A stretch of DNA of 64,000 nucleotides from Schistocephalus solidus (Eukaryota > Platyhelminthes > Cestoda > Diphyllobothriidea > Diphyllobothriidae). The DNA lies in contig WEDG01006452.1 of the NCBI GenBank assembly GCA_017591395.1, positions 1-64,000 of the forward strand. Direction: 5' to 3'. The position numbers and the translations under genes are program-made. This document shows, piece by piece, positions 1-12,394 of this stretch (the first letter of the stretch is position 1; each line of letters starts with the position of its first letter). The notes under the pieces were generated by a model. That model was given only the letters and a program-made list of their open reading frames with translations, was not told where the DNA came from and made no database searches.

Positions 1-53
1 GTGTTGACTCGATGCCGATCGTCAAGGAATGTCGAAAAAGATTTTCAAATCTG
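1..53 (+). other. Duplicated fragment of the anoctamin exon start
   Basis: These 53 bases are identical to positions 844-896, where they form the beginning of the anoctamin-like exon. Here the match stops at base 54 and the dispersed repeat R1 begins. The fragment cannot encode a useful product alone. It may be a real tandem duplication that carried R1 and its GT tract, or an assembly loop around the microsatellite. The left edge of the window hides how far the duplication extends. Confidence 0.8.
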
Positions 54-842
<789 letters not shown>

Positions 843-854
843 GGTGTTGACTCG

Positions 855-1374
855 ATGCCGATCGTCAAGGAATGTCGAAAAAGATTTTCAAATCTGCGCC
901 AATTTGCTCACACCGGCCGCGAACTGCTGACGCGAACCCAGACTTGGCGCAGTTTATCTTCTAAACCACCCTCTAATTGCGATGTGGTCGTCATCTTCGG
1001 TGAGGAAGAGAATGTGGCAAAAATTGCCTGGTTGGCTGATATCTTGGGAAATCGAGTGCCAGAGTTAATCGTTACTCAGACATACCACAGCAGAACTCGG
1101 ACGCATGCCCTTTATCTTGCCTGTAGCCACAAAAACTTGCTGAAGGGTGCTCAAGAGCTCAAAATGCGCAAGCGACTGATAGAAGAGGTGGGCGGGGAGT
1201 TACAAGAGTTCTGCATTGAGGACATGGAATTATTTGAAGATGTAATGGATGAGAAAAAGTTCTTCACCAGTTGCGAGCGTCAAACCATTGTGCGTCACTA
1301 TCTAATGAGTCTTCGTGCAGCATCCTTCGAATCCTGGAGTGACGACCTATCCTTCTCTATTGATCAGTCTATCA
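855..1374 (+). CDS. Anoctamin-8-like protein, N-terminal exon (partial)
   Basis: The open frame encodes the cytosolic N-terminal domain of a TMEM16/anoctamin protein, closest by eye to ANO8. Anoctamins are ten-helix membrane proteins that act as lipid scramblases or ion channels; none of the membrane helices lies in this exon. Recognisable stretches are NCDVVVIF, VPELIV with a following histidine-rich RTRTHALYL segment, a GAQEL..RKRL..E.GG block, and FFTSCERQTIVRHYL followed by LRA, in the family order. The exon ends at a strong donor, gtaagt at 1375. An ATG at 855 is in frame, but the exon may continue upstream or start at a splice acceptor, because the sequence before it is a microsatellite. 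A 53-bp duplicate of its start lies at the window edge. Downstream exons were not found. I am confident of the family and less sure of ANO8 over ANO10. Confidence 0.8.
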
Positions 1375-1514
1375 GTAAGTTGCGCATCATTTTCCCCATT
1401 CTAATACAGAATGGTCTTCTAACACACCTATGCTTTATGGTACAACTTACGCATCGTTCTGCCCTCCTATATGAGAGAAGTTTGCTGTGTATGTGTGCCA
1501 GCTTGTTCTAGGTT

Positions 1515-1558
1515 GTTGGGGGGCCTTAACGATTGCGCAATCGTTAAGGCCCCCCAAC
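1515..1558. repeat. Perfect 44-bp palindrome
   Basis: The two 22-base arms are exactly complementary with no spacer, centred between 1536 and 1537 (core gattgc/gcaatc). Such a structure would form a tight hairpin. It separates the anoctamin exon region from an unrelated open frame. It could be genuine or a fold-back join made during library preparation or assembly. Confidence 0.95.
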
Positions 1559-2008
1559 CTATCTCGCGAGTTTCGGGAGCTGTTTAAGTTCCTTGGTCTG
1601 GCTACCCCAGCCACCTCTGATCCCGAAAACTCAGCGGAGGATGTGCTGGGCCTTATTCAGGCGGCCGCCCTGCGTTCCGGTCTCGCCGGGGGATCCTCGG
1701 ATGGATCAAGTGCGCTGGATGAGTTGATCCACCGCTGGCTCAACCAAGTCACCTCCTACTCTCCGCCTCTCCTCCTGTCTGCTGGCAGTCGTGGTAGCGG
1801 TGGTGGTAAGGCACTAGAAGACGCAGGTGCCGCACAGATGCTCCCCGTTGGTGGTGGTGGTGGTGGTGCCGAAAGTGAACAAGAGCGACCAGTTGTCACT
1901 GCACGCATCCCGCGCTTTCGCGGTCTTCAGCACTTTGCCTTAATGGTCAGCCATCCTCGACAGGAGCCGGTCGTGGCCAGCCCTAAAGAGTGGATTGCCC
2001 ATCTCGGT
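1559..2008 (+). CDS. Unrecognised exon-like open frame, Gly/Ser-rich
   Basis: The frame stays open from inside the palindrome to 2023 and contains a good splice donor (gtgagt at 2009), so the coding part may end at 2008. The predicted protein starts with a helical stretch (REFRELFKFLGL), then a low-complexity Gly/Ser/Ala region with a run of glycines, and ends near EWIAHLG. GC content is well above that of the flanks, as expected for coding sequence. I do not recognise the family. It could be a later exon of the anoctamin gene or part of another gene joined at the palindrome. No clear acceptor is visible. Confidence 0.35.
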
Positions 2009-2023
2009 GTGAGTCTGCGTTAA

Positions 2024-3005
2024 TGTGTAGGGTTGGGTTGTTTTGTTGGGTCCCTGGATTTTATGGCGCAGCTGCTTCAAAACTACGCATGGGGGACGGT
2101 GACGAGAACGCCTGTGGTACCCACTGCGTGGGCGTCTTGTGCAACGTCATCCACCTTTCTCTTTGACTTAATTCAATCTTTTCACCAGTAAACGGTGAAA
2201 GATCTACAAATTAGTAAGACTGATCATGCACAACCTTAACTCACCGCAATCCTTCGCGTGTTTTAAGATACCGCAATACCCTAAAAGGCGTTGGTCTGGT
2301 CATTTCCTCGCAATTAAATAACGCAACTTAATCGTTTGCTGTTTAGTTTGGCCCCATGGTAAATCTCGGCGATTTGATATCCCAGCCACTAAAGTCTGGT
2401 TCATGTGGGTCGGAGGAAGAGCGTAGAGGGGGAAACTTCCCCCAGCTCTTGCGTTCATGGTCATTTTCAGTCGTTTTGCCGCTGGAACGTAATAGGTGTG
2501 GAAAGAGAGTGAGTTAACTTCTATGGGAGTCTTCTTCGTTAACATTCACTTAGCGTACAAGACCTCGATGCTATCTCATTTGTAGTCTTAGTCGTGTTTG
2601 ACTTGCACGGCATCGCTCTCACACGCACCCTCTCTACTCACACACTGTTAGGGTAGAATCGAGATGGCTAGAGATGAACTTGAACTTAATGTTTTAGTTT
2701 GCCAAGTTTTTAGATTTGTAAAACGGTACTTTTTACATCGTCAGACCTTGACAAAAATTTATTTTGGACATTTTGCTGCACCTAACTTACGACGACAGCG
2801 AGATCGATTTTCCGTTAGTCGAAGACAATTTTTTATTTGTGGCATTGGCTCGTGCCTGACTGTGGAACAATACCGTAAGAAAGTCTTTCTTCGGCTGCGA
2901 TAGTTATTAATAGGGCCTGTCGCCTTGGCTCATAGACATTTAGATTTTCATACGCAAACTTGCATTTGTTCGTTCATACAATAACTTGTGTGTGTGTGTT
3001 GTGCC
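2024..3005. other. No gene seen
   Basis: This is AT-richer sequence with a short GT tract near 2988-2999. The only frame of note, at 2664-2903 (+), has no recognisable domain or splice context, and I do not call it. Confidence 0.5.
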
Positions 3006-3007
3006 CA

Positions 3008-3375
3008 CTAAACGGGCCACGTGGTAGATGCGTTGGACCAACACGGGGGCCAAATTAGGGCAAGGCAGGCGTTATTCGGGTTGCGCTCCCATAACAAATG
3101 CCGAACATGGAGGTGTGTGGCACGCCTAGGGGTGGCTAGGACTTAGGGGACCCAACCGCGCCAGCCACCTGCATCCTCTCACGCCTCCGGTCTTCTTGAC
3201 ACTGGGCTCAGGTGGGAGGAGGAGAGAGTGCGGTAGCTGCAGCGCAAGGCTACTATCACTTAAAACTAATTCACGCGCAAGTCACCGTCCCTGCTCCACC
3301 CTTCCATGGAGCATACGGTGGACATCGTCGGACTACGACGGTCGAACTGTTGTGTGTGTGTGTGTGTGTGTGTGT
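3008..3375 (+). repeat. Dispersed repeat R1, copy 2, with (GT)12 tail
   Basis: The left part (3008-3130) matches 4505-4620. The right part (3208-3350) matches copies 1 and 3 and ends at the same gacggtcgaactgt motif before a GT tract of about 24 bp. The bases after the tract (aaaccaccggaggctaag) also occur just downstream of the zinc-finger ORF in RTE copy B, which links the two families. Confidence 0.75.
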
Positions 3376-3479
3376 AAACCACCGGAGGCTAAGCTACATC
3401 AGCACACACTACCTACACCAATACATCGAATACACCCTCACAATCACCATTTACCGGAGTATATCACGGTCTCCTAGAA

Positions 3480-4244
3480 ACCGTGGCTGGGAAGTCTGCC
3501 AATCTGACGCTTCCACCAGACCACGCCGTCGGCTCAGTGTATGTGCTGTGTGTGTCGAGTGGCTGACCAGTGGACTGGGAGTCAGACGGCGATGGCTGCT
3601 CCATATCCCCTGAGTTTGTGAATCCTGGTGTGTGCGTTATGGGGGCCAGGTCGTGCTGTGGCGCGCGAAGACGGGTACGCCGATCCGTCAGCCAATGCGC
3701 CTACTCCCACATCAGGCAACTGACCGGCTCGGACAGTAGTCTGACTGTGGGGTGGGGAAGAGTGAGGTCGACAGCTCAGTGCATATTCCTCACTATAAAA
3801 CAATCTGACGCGCTTGAAACTATCACGGTGCGCTAAAAGCCGTGGCTTGGAAGGTTGCCAACTGACGGGATAACTCGGACCGCGTGGCCAGCCCAATGTG
3901 TGTTTTGTGTGGAGTGGCTGACTGGCGGACTGAGAGTCAGGTTGCAATGGCTCCTTCTTAATGTGGCCTTTATGGCACTCCCACACCGTGGGATCCGAGC
4001 CAGGTGTGGTGGCACGCCCAGGGGCGGCTCCGGCCGCGCCAGCCACCTGCGCCCTCTCCCATCTCCGGTCTTCTTGACTCTGTCTTGACACCGGGCTCAG
4101 GTGGGGGAGGAGGAGAAATGCGGTAGCTGCAGCGCAAGGCTACTATCACTTAAAAACTAATTCACGCGCAAGTCACCGTCCCTGCACCACCTGGTGTGGA
4201 GCATACGGTGGACCTCGTCGAAAATCGACGGTCGAACTGTCAAC
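3480..4244 (+). repeat. Dispersed repeat R1, copy 3
   Basis: This is one of the longest R1 copies, nearly identical to copy 1 from 3780 to 4240. It lacks the GT array: after gtcgaactgt it continues into unrelated sequence. The strong identity with copy 1 suggests recent spread or a local duplication. Confidence 0.75.
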
Positions 4245-4504
4245 AGTATGAAGGCGGGATTGACGCCTGGCTCTCTGTTCTGAAAGGGGACCGAGTTATT
4301 CCATCAGTTGGAAGCCTTCCAAGGAAAGGTTTTTAGTGCAGAGTGATTATTTAGATGCGCGTCAGTTTTTATGGCGAGGAAATACATTTCCGAGCCAATT
4401 AGCCATTTTCTTCGAAAATTGACGCCAATAACTGGCGTGACGTGAGCTTCGATTAAGCGTGTCAACACACGTTCCTAACTGTGGCAGTTGTTATGAGGTG
4501 TGTA

Positions 4505-4845
4505 TATCACGCGTTGTAGATGCGTTAGACCAACACGGGGGCCACATCAGTGCACGGCAGGCGTTATTCGGGTTGCTCTCTCATAAAAAATGTCGAACAT
4601 GGGGGGTGTGGTGGTATGGCTAGGAGCCCCAGCCACGCCAGCCACCTTCACCCTCTCCCATCTCCGGTCTTCTTGACTCTGTCTTGACACCGGGCATGGG
4701 TGGGGAGAAGAGAGTTCGGTAGATGCAGCGCAAGTCTGCCATCGCTTAAACTAAACCAAACTCAAGTCACCGTACCTGCACCACACCGCTGTGGAGCGTA
4801 CGGTAGGCCTCGTCGAGATCGAGGGTCGAACTATCGTCGTCTAGT
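4505..4845 (+). repeat. Dispersed repeat R1, copy 4
   Basis: This diverged copy resembles copy 2 over its left half and the other copies over its right half. It ends near gggtcgaactatcgtc with no GT tract. Confidence 0.7.
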
Positions 4846-5285
4846 ACGCGTAACCCAAATACTGTGTGCCGCAGCTTACCTTGGCTCCTGCGGTTGTCAA
4901 CAGAATCCTTCGTGTAGCTCGTTGTAGACTTGGCACTTCAACCGCTCTCGCCGAAAACATCCACCGTGTGCCGTGCATAAGGGTGGGTGCAGGAAGGTGT
5001 TCTGTGCGGGAATTAGTTTATATTACAAATAGACCAGCGCAGAATCTACCACGCTATCTTCTTTCCTCACCTACCTGGCGATCAGCCAAAAAGTAAAGGT
5101 GAACGGCCGTGCGGCATAAGTCTGCGCCTAGGTGGGCCTTCCTTTATTTATATTTGATATGTTTTTGTGAGTGCATATTCCGACTAACGCCTACCTTGTC
5201 CCTCATCCAATACACATGTTAGTCCAGCGCACCCACCACGTGTCTTATTGTAGCGGCACAAGCCGTGCGGGAGTTGAGTTCAACC
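4846..5285. other. No gene seen
   Basis: There are only short unsupported frames and no recognisable repeat family. Confidence 0.4.
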
Positions 5286-5289
5286 ACGT

Positions 5290-5700
5290 GCCCAACGGCA
5301 AGCGGGAAGGAAGCGCGACGATGTGCACTTCAAGGAGTTTATAGTGAGAATAGACTTGCAATGCATCTATCGCACTCTCTCACAAATCCCCACCCGGGCC
5401 CCATCTCATGACAAAGTAAAGGAGACTGGAGGTGGCAGAAAACATAGCTGGGAGCCATTCCTAAGCGTGCCGCTACACCTTGCGCGAAGCCCACGGAGGA
5501 AGATGCACTGGGACATCAACCTCGCTTTCTATTCCCATTTCCCGAACCCTGCCACCACGAGAGGCGGTCAGAGGGCTGGTGCGAAAATTGGCGTGGTGGG
5601 GGCATGTTCTAGGGGCCCACACACAAACAGAAACACGTACACGCACAGTGGATATCGTTTTCCGGTCTAGCTTGCCTGTCGGGGTAGTTGCCTGGGTGTG
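5290..5700 (-). repeat. Dispersed repeat R1, copy 5 (diverged, inverted)
   Basis: Read on the minus strand it follows the R1 order, including the actgcatctatcgcactctc-type and cccgg/gacaaagtaaaggagac segments. It is shortened and more diverged than copies 1-3. Confidence 0.5.
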
Positions 5701-8140
5701 AGCACCATGCACAGCATAGCCTCGGCAGTAACAGACTAGATTTGGATGGCAGTCAAGAACCATGTGGAGCGTCCGCAAGGACAAGTTCTAATTACAGGCC
5801 TAAATAAAAGAAATTAATTCGCTTTTAAAGTTAAATTACCTGTCGGATAGATGCTTCACCGATCGTTTAAGAGACTTTCTCGTCCCGTTCTGCCGAGTCA
5901 CTGTTTCGAGTCTCGTGTGATGCACCATCTGGGGTTGATTATGGCTCACTGATGACGGCTAAGAAGTCCCTTGTTTCGTTTGTCTTTGTCGGCAGCGCTC
6001 ATCGGTAAAATACCCAGGCAACATTTGTGAATAATTGCGCATAAGGAATAAACAGTCCGCACAGATCACTAACCCACTGCTGAAACGAGATAATCCAGGA
6101 TCAGCATACTTTTACAGCCAAAAGTTATAATGACTTTTCTGTCCATATTTACGGTTTATCAACTGTGAAGGACCTCCAAATAACATTTTATATGGCCGAG
6201 ATGTCTATGTGATTAGAAGGAAGTAAAAAGAGTCTAAATGATCGACTGGCATACAGTAGGATGAAACTGAACCGTAATTATTTGCTGTTTTTGTGTTCAG
6301 GTAGGCCAATGTCTCTTGTTGACAGCCAGTTCATTGGAAAAGTGCAGGGAAGGAATTATACCTAAAAAGTAAGAGCTTTGGGCAAAAATCAATCTAGATG
6401 ATGCCCGACATTAGACAATCTTCTGACTATTTAAGACAGATGAAGTTATTTTTCCAGCTTATCTTTTTCGCCTTTTTAGTCTCTATAAATATGAAGAGTC
6501 CACGAGTCAAGAAAACTGCTTCAGACAGGTCGGTATAAAGAGTGGCCTTGTTCGAAACATCCGTGAAAGCCCATTCCAATATTTCAGAAGTTAGATGTTC
6601 CGACTATTCGAATGTTTAATTATGTCCCGTAGTAATTGTTTTCATGATGCGAACTTTCAATATTTTTCATATTCTGTCTAAGTAAAAATTACTTCCATTC
6701 TATGATACACTCGCTTCGAAAGAATGACGAAAAACACGGTTTAGAAACCCCATATCTTAATTCCACCTCCGCCTAAAATCAGATATCCGACGAGATTCTC
6801 TCTATAGCAGGGAAATACTTTGGCAAAAATTCCTTCATCTTCCGTTCTTAAGTGCTTAAAGTTGAGTTGAAACTTTCTCAGATATAATCAGGAGAAGGTT
6901 TTCGTTCTCTCGCGTATTTATCAGCTCCAAAATGACCAATCAGATGAGTGTTACTAAGTTTGTTTTTTTCTTTACTAGAATTTCACGAAATCCACTGATC
7001 TGCACGTTCGAGTACAATGAGTGACAATAAAGGCTTTTAACCGAACGATTGGCCGTGCATATGCCTGGAGTATGCTCAAAAATCATAGAGTGAATTTCCA
7101 GCTGTATTCATCGTAAAAACGCTTACAGCACAAAAGGACATATCCTTGACCTTAACCCAACTTTCTGCCTCTCAAAGAACTGATCTGTACACTTTGCTCG
7201 GAGGTAGTCCCACTCGGACGTTTGAATACTATATGAGCAAACAAGTTAATAACGTAAAACTCTTTGATTTTTCATTACATTTAATACAGTTTAACTTGTG
7301 CCTATCCGTCTTTTGATGTTTAATCAACCTCTGAGGATGTGTATTTGACACTGTGAGTTTATCCTTTCCATGTAGATCTTCTAGATTTCATCGAATTCTG
7401 AGGTATTTCACACCCTCCTTGTGTCAGTGAACTACGCTGCACTGTAATAAAAATTAACGTCGTATCGGAATAAAATGACCTGTGAAACTACTATTCTAGG
7501 GCGTAAATTGTTCTGACTTGGGGCCTAATGGAAACGACCAATTTGTAACTGAAGTAACTGGGAGATCTCATAAAAATGACAAGTTTGAACCGATGTATTG
7601 TACGAAGAGATTGCCTTATCTCACAACTAAAAATTGGAGCGTTTGGATGCAAGTGTCATGCAAATTAAAAAGATAACACGTTTTGAAGTTTTATTTAATT
7701 TACCTTCTGGATTTTACATGTCGGCCAGCATGTGAAAACCATATGTTTCCCCTTTAGTGAATGACTAAAAATTACTGCTATGATGAATAACGTAGAACAA
7801 ACTTTTGTATCGAAAAAGACGGTATTCTGGATGTTGGAAAGGATAGGCTCGTCGAGTTACTTTGTATATGCATCCCTGTCTTTGTAAATATCGGTTAGTG
7901 GCACTACCCATTCCGAATTGTGCTGTTACACAGAATGTGCTGTCCCATCACAGAAGACAGGAGTTCCTGATGTATGTAGAATTGGCTATACACGATTGCC
8001 TTCGTATCACCGATGCACGCATTAAAACCACGGAATTACGGACCAATCTTCACTTATACCTCGTTCTGTATATTTTATTGGTAAGACACGGAAATATGAC
8101 CCTTTTGCAATATACTCTATGAAAGGTAACTATGCTCGTG
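5701..8140. other. No gene seen (about 2.4 kb)
   Basis: This is AT-rich sequence with only short frames. I see no splice-flanked coding block, RNA gene or familiar transposon here. It may be intronic or intergenic. Confidence 0.5.
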
Positions 8141-8144
8141 CCCT

Positions 8145-8225
8145 AACACGAATCAAAAGACTAAGCTTTAAACCAACCCTTCACCCTAGCATTAAACCTA
8201 ACCTTATTTTTTCCATGGAACTCTG
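8145..8225 (-). repeat. Telomere-like dispersed repeat R4, fragment
   Basis: It contains degenerate ccctaa-type hexamers (accctaac, taaacctaacc) followed by a short flank. The same arrangement is seen at 48810-48890 and, inverted, at 26780-27035. This points to a dispersed element and not to a true telomere. Confidence 0.55.
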
Positions 8226-8569
8226 CCACAAGGGCTCCGGATTAGATTAGTTACTATTTCCGTATCTTGCTAGTTTATTATAGCATGACAAAAGGCGAAA
8301 GCTGTTCGAGCACCGGAGCAATTTGCTTATTATTGTGAGCTTTTAAACTCTTCTAGAGTTTTTAAAGCTCAGAATACTAAACTAACTGTTACGGTGCTTG
8401 TACGGACTTTGCCTTTTGAATCTCCTGGGACTCAAGCTTCGCATTTATTTAATATAGCTGTTGTTGCATATGAAAGCTATTATATGGTCGAAAACAGTAA
8501 AAATGTCACAATGAGGGTACCATGCACCTATGAATCCTATTCTGCGTGCAATGAGCTAGGGTCCGGCTA

Positions 8570-8995
8570 TATTTCGGCTTGTTTTTATGAAGAAAGATAA
8601 AACTAAAAATAGAAAGTCCTCGACACGAGTACCATCGATGGCATCTGTGAAGGATTTTTTCACTGCAGAGAGGCGAGTCGAAAAAATATGGGTAGATTAA
8701 TACAATCTGCTTCGGGTTTATTCTGCCTTCATTCAGCCAATCATAACCCTGACTACCAGCTGGGACTAAAAACACAAACATGCACTCGAGTACGGCGCAG
8801 ACAGTCCCCACACACAGGGTCTATCAGATGGGTCATAAGCACTTCATCGAACCGGAGTTCATCAGTGCCTCGCCACCTGTCATTCTCTGTTACTGCAGAT
8901 CGGGTATTTATTCAAACAGGAATAGGCGCACATCAATTGGCTTCCCGAAGCAAAGCAAGCTCCGTATAGGTGGCAGAGGTCACGAACAGGTGTAA
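8570..8995 (+). repeat. Repeat R2, copy 1
   Basis: This is the first of three related copies. Shared landmarks are gggtagattaatacaatctg, gactaccagctggga, a gggtctatcagatgggtcat block, and gatcggg followed by a gcttcccgaagcaaa block. The part before 8660 is also related to 18950-19035. No coding function is supported. Confidence 0.75.
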
Positions 8996-9525
8996 CGCAC
9001 CAAGAGACTGAACAGGTTGTTTTAAGTCGATTGAAGCTCCTCACTTTCGACGCGAACCCAGGATGGAGTCGCAGTGATCGGGAATGTCGGTGCAAAGATG
9101 CCGGTGCCCCTTCCACTTTCAAACGCTGACCTCCGTCCCCACGGTTATCGTCGCTGCATCTCGTATCGTTGTCCCCCACTCAATGTCAGCATCCCCTACT
9201 CCCGACCCCACAGTTGCACAATACAGCGTTGAACTCCCCACCGGTTATACAACGGACATGAAAGAATGCCCCCTCACTCCATACGGGACATCTACTACAT
9301 GTAACGCTCCCCTTCCTTATTTTCTATCGTACCTTTTCATAAATGCATATCCTTCATCAGGTAGAAACCCCTTTCCCATTTCATGTCGTTTTGCTCTCAA
9401 TGACCGCTGCGTTGGAGCGATCGGCATGGTGCGAGACTCTGTTCAGCACGTGCACTAATCCGACTCACAGGTGCGTTACTCGCCCGTGGGTGTGCCAACT
9501 TCGAAGTTTTCGGCCGCTACACAGG
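8996..9525. other. Spacer between R2 copies, no gene seen
   Basis: The frames at 9084-9458 and 9343-9564 overlap each other and resemble no family I know. Both look like chance frames. Confidence 0.4.
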
Positions 9526-9876
9526 CAACCACGAATTACCAGGCCGAATTTGGCCATGTTATAATTGCAGAGACGAGATGACAGAAAAGAAAGGTAGATT
9601 GATACAGTTTGTTTCTGATCATTCTGTCTTCATTCAGCCGGATCAAAACCCTGACTACCAGCTGGGAATCGAAACACAAAAACATGTGCTTGAGAAGGGC
9701 GCAGCCAGTTCACACACTGGGTCTAGCAGATGAGTCATGAGCACTTAATCGAAATGAAGTTATTCAGTGCCTCGCCACCTGTCATTCTCTGTCAATGCAG
9801 ATCGGGATAGGCACACACCGATCTAGTGGCTTCCCGAAGCAAACAAGCTGCGTATGGGTGGCAAAGGTCATGAACA
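9526..9876 (+). repeat. Repeat R2, copy 2 (tandem)
   Basis: This copy starts at the accacgaattaccaggccga block and runs head to tail into copy 3, with a period of about 350 bp measured between the repeated attaccaggccga blocks. Confidence 0.8.
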
Positions 9877-10200
9877 GGCAACCAATTACCAGGCCGAAGT
9901 CGGTTCCTGTAATAATTGCAGAGAGGAGAGACGACAGAGAATATGGGTAGATTGATACAATCTGCCTCGGGCTTATTCTGCCTTCATTCAGCCAATCATA
10001 ACCTTGACTACCAGCTGGGACTGGAAACACAAGCATGCGCTCGAGTACGGCACAGACAGTCCACACACTGGGTCTAGCAGATGGGTCATAAGCCCTTCAT
10101 AGAACCGAAGTTAATAAGTGCTTTGCCACCTGTCATGCTCTGTCGCTGCAGATGGCGTATTAATTCAAACAGGAATTGGCGCACACCAACACCGGTTGAG
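9877..10200 (+). repeat. Repeat R2, copy 3 (tandem)
   Basis: It is in direct tandem with copy 2 and retains the same ordered landmarks. It ends near the caccggttgagagag segment, where similarity is lost. Confidence 0.8.
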
Positions 10201-10875
10201 AGAGGGAGGGCAATTAGGTGGACTTGAAATGATTTTCGACCGAGTTAGTTGTTTCTTTGTGACTTACTCTTTCAGGAATCGCAGTATGCAGTGTCTATGG
10301 TTAACCTGTAAGATGATTTTTCACAGACGGACACAGATAATGTTAACTCAAAGGGCTAAATGAGTATATTGGTCTATTTCAATAAAATAGCGAACACGGT
10401 TGCCCACAGCACCTTGTTGCGGTCCATTGCCTGCACTCTGTTCGACACTAACATAGTGGAAACTTGTTTTTGGGAAATACAAACAATGTCAATCCCACTG
10501 TCAATGTGGGATGGTCGACAACCTAATTTACGGAAGACAGATCGGGTTGGACTCCGATTTTACCACGAGGAAGAAGCGCACAAGAGGCATTTCTAGCAGC
10601 TGACATGACCAATTTAAGATCCGTGTCCACCGTTCAGATTCTTAGGGCCCCAGCGCAAGTAGCCTTTTACTCTGTCACCTGCTGCCGATAGCTCGACCAT
10701 CGACTTTGACGAGGTCCATCGCCGACTTCACACCAAGCTTGATGCAAGTGCTAAGACGTGCACTTATTCCTCGACCTCACTCTCTATTCCCATTCCCTGG
10801 CCCGAGCTACCGTCCATGCCAGTCAGTGAAATGGTGTGGGGGTGGGCCTGCATCCAATCAGTGAATGATGCACGT
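10201..10875. other. No gene seen
   Basis: Short frames only. Part of 10690-10740 weakly recalls R1 (gacgaggtcca) but not enough to call a copy. Confidence 0.4.
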
Positions 10876-10879
10876 TGAT

Positions 10880-11139
10880 TCGCCGATGTCAAGTCGCGGG
10901 TGGCTCTCGCAACGGATGGACTAGGAATTTGAGGCACACCTCACAGAGCTTCGATTGAATGATTCTGCTGATTCTTCAGGCAGGCTTCATTAGTCAACCA
11001 GTTTTGCACTGCATCAGATTTATTATACGGAGTAATGAGCTCATTTGCCATGGGTATGCATTTCCTAAAAACCAGATTCACTACTACTACTACTAATACT
11101 ACTACTACAACTACTACTACTACTACTACTTCTACTTCA

Positions 11140-11206
<67 letters not shown>

Positions 11207-11323
11207 TTACAACAACAAAAACTACCACTACAACTAGTACAACTATTACGCTCATACTACTACTACTGCTACCAATACTAATACAACAACAACTACTAAT
11301 ACTAATAAAAATAATAATAATAC
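10880..11323 (+). repeat. Unit 1 of a duplicated segment with (ACT)n array
   Basis: The unique part, 10880-11085, is repeated almost exactly at 11324-11530. Both are followed by long ACT trinucleotide arrays, so the whole is a tandem duplication with a period of about 445 bp. The array here runs from about 11078 to 11310 with a few substitutions. It produces artificial poly-Thr and poly-Val frames. Confidence 0.9.
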
Positions 11324-11723
11324 TTCGCCAGTGTCAAGTTGCAGGTGGCTCCCACAACGGATAGACTAGGAATTTGAGGCACACCTCACAGAGCTTCGAT
11401 TGAATGATTCTGCTGATTCTTCAGGCAGGCTTCATTAGTCAACCAGTTGTGCACTGCATCAGATTTATTATACGGAGTAATGAGCTCATTTGCCATGGGT
11501 ATGCATTTCCTAAAAACCAGATTTACTACTACTACTACTACTACTACTACAACTACCAATACCATTACAACAGCAACAACAACAACAACTACTACATATA
11601 CTAATACTACTACCACTTCTTCTACAACTACTACTACTTTTATAACAACAACAACTACTACTAGTACAACTATTACGCTAATATTACTACTACTACCAAT
11701 ACTATTACAACAACAACTATTAA

Positions 11724-11761
<38 letters not shown>

Positions 11762-11935
11762 TTACAACAACAACAATTACCACTACTAGTAGTACAACTA
11801 TTACGCAAATACCGCTACTACTACAACTACTACTACTACTTCTATTACAACAACAACTACAACAACAACTACCACTACTACTAGTACAACTATTACGCTA
11901 ATACTGTTACTACAACTACTACTTCTACTACTACC
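11324..11935 (+). repeat. Unit 2 of the duplicated segment with (ACT)n array
   Basis: This second unit has a longer and more interrupted array (about 11521-11935) that mixes act, aca and att triplets. The array frames code only for homopolymeric stretches and are not genes. Confidence 0.9.
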
Positions 11936-12085
11936 TTGCCGAGCGGGGGAGTTTTAGGTGTATATTGATTTTCGTAGGTATTTTAGGTATTGCAGATGAG
12001 AACATACTGAGCCTTGCTTATTAACACAAGCCCAAGTTTATTGGGAAGCCAAGAAATCCTGTCTTATTCACTTTCCTCCTTACTT

Positions 12086-12108
12086 CTGCTACTACTACTA
12101 CTACAACA

Positions 12109-12144
<36 letters not shown>

Positions 12145-12205
12145 TCTACTACTACTACTACTATTACTATTATTACTATGATTATTATTACTACTATGAC
12201 AAAAA
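12086..12205 (+). repeat. (ACT)n microsatellite
   Basis: This is a third trinucleotide array, in a different flanking context from the two units upstream. It ends in a mixed att/act stretch. Confidence 0.9.
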
Positions 12206-12394
12206 TTGCAAACCTGCTTACGTGAGTACTAACTGCCAACTCGGAGGCTAGACTTCAAAGCGCATCTAGCACCTTACCTTAGAGAAACTGGCCACGATTT
12301 TGACATCCAAAGACCGAGCAGCTTAGGCTGGGGCACCTCAAAGGCAGAACGACCCACACGTAAGGCATAGTATTTAGATGCCAACTCTATCAAC

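Noticed and set aside
2664..2903. 79-codon frame
   Set aside because: No domain, no splice partners, and length within chance expectation.
11035..11884. Long poly-Thr and poly-Val frames on both strands
   Set aside because: They are translations of ACT trinucleotide arrays and carry no domain.
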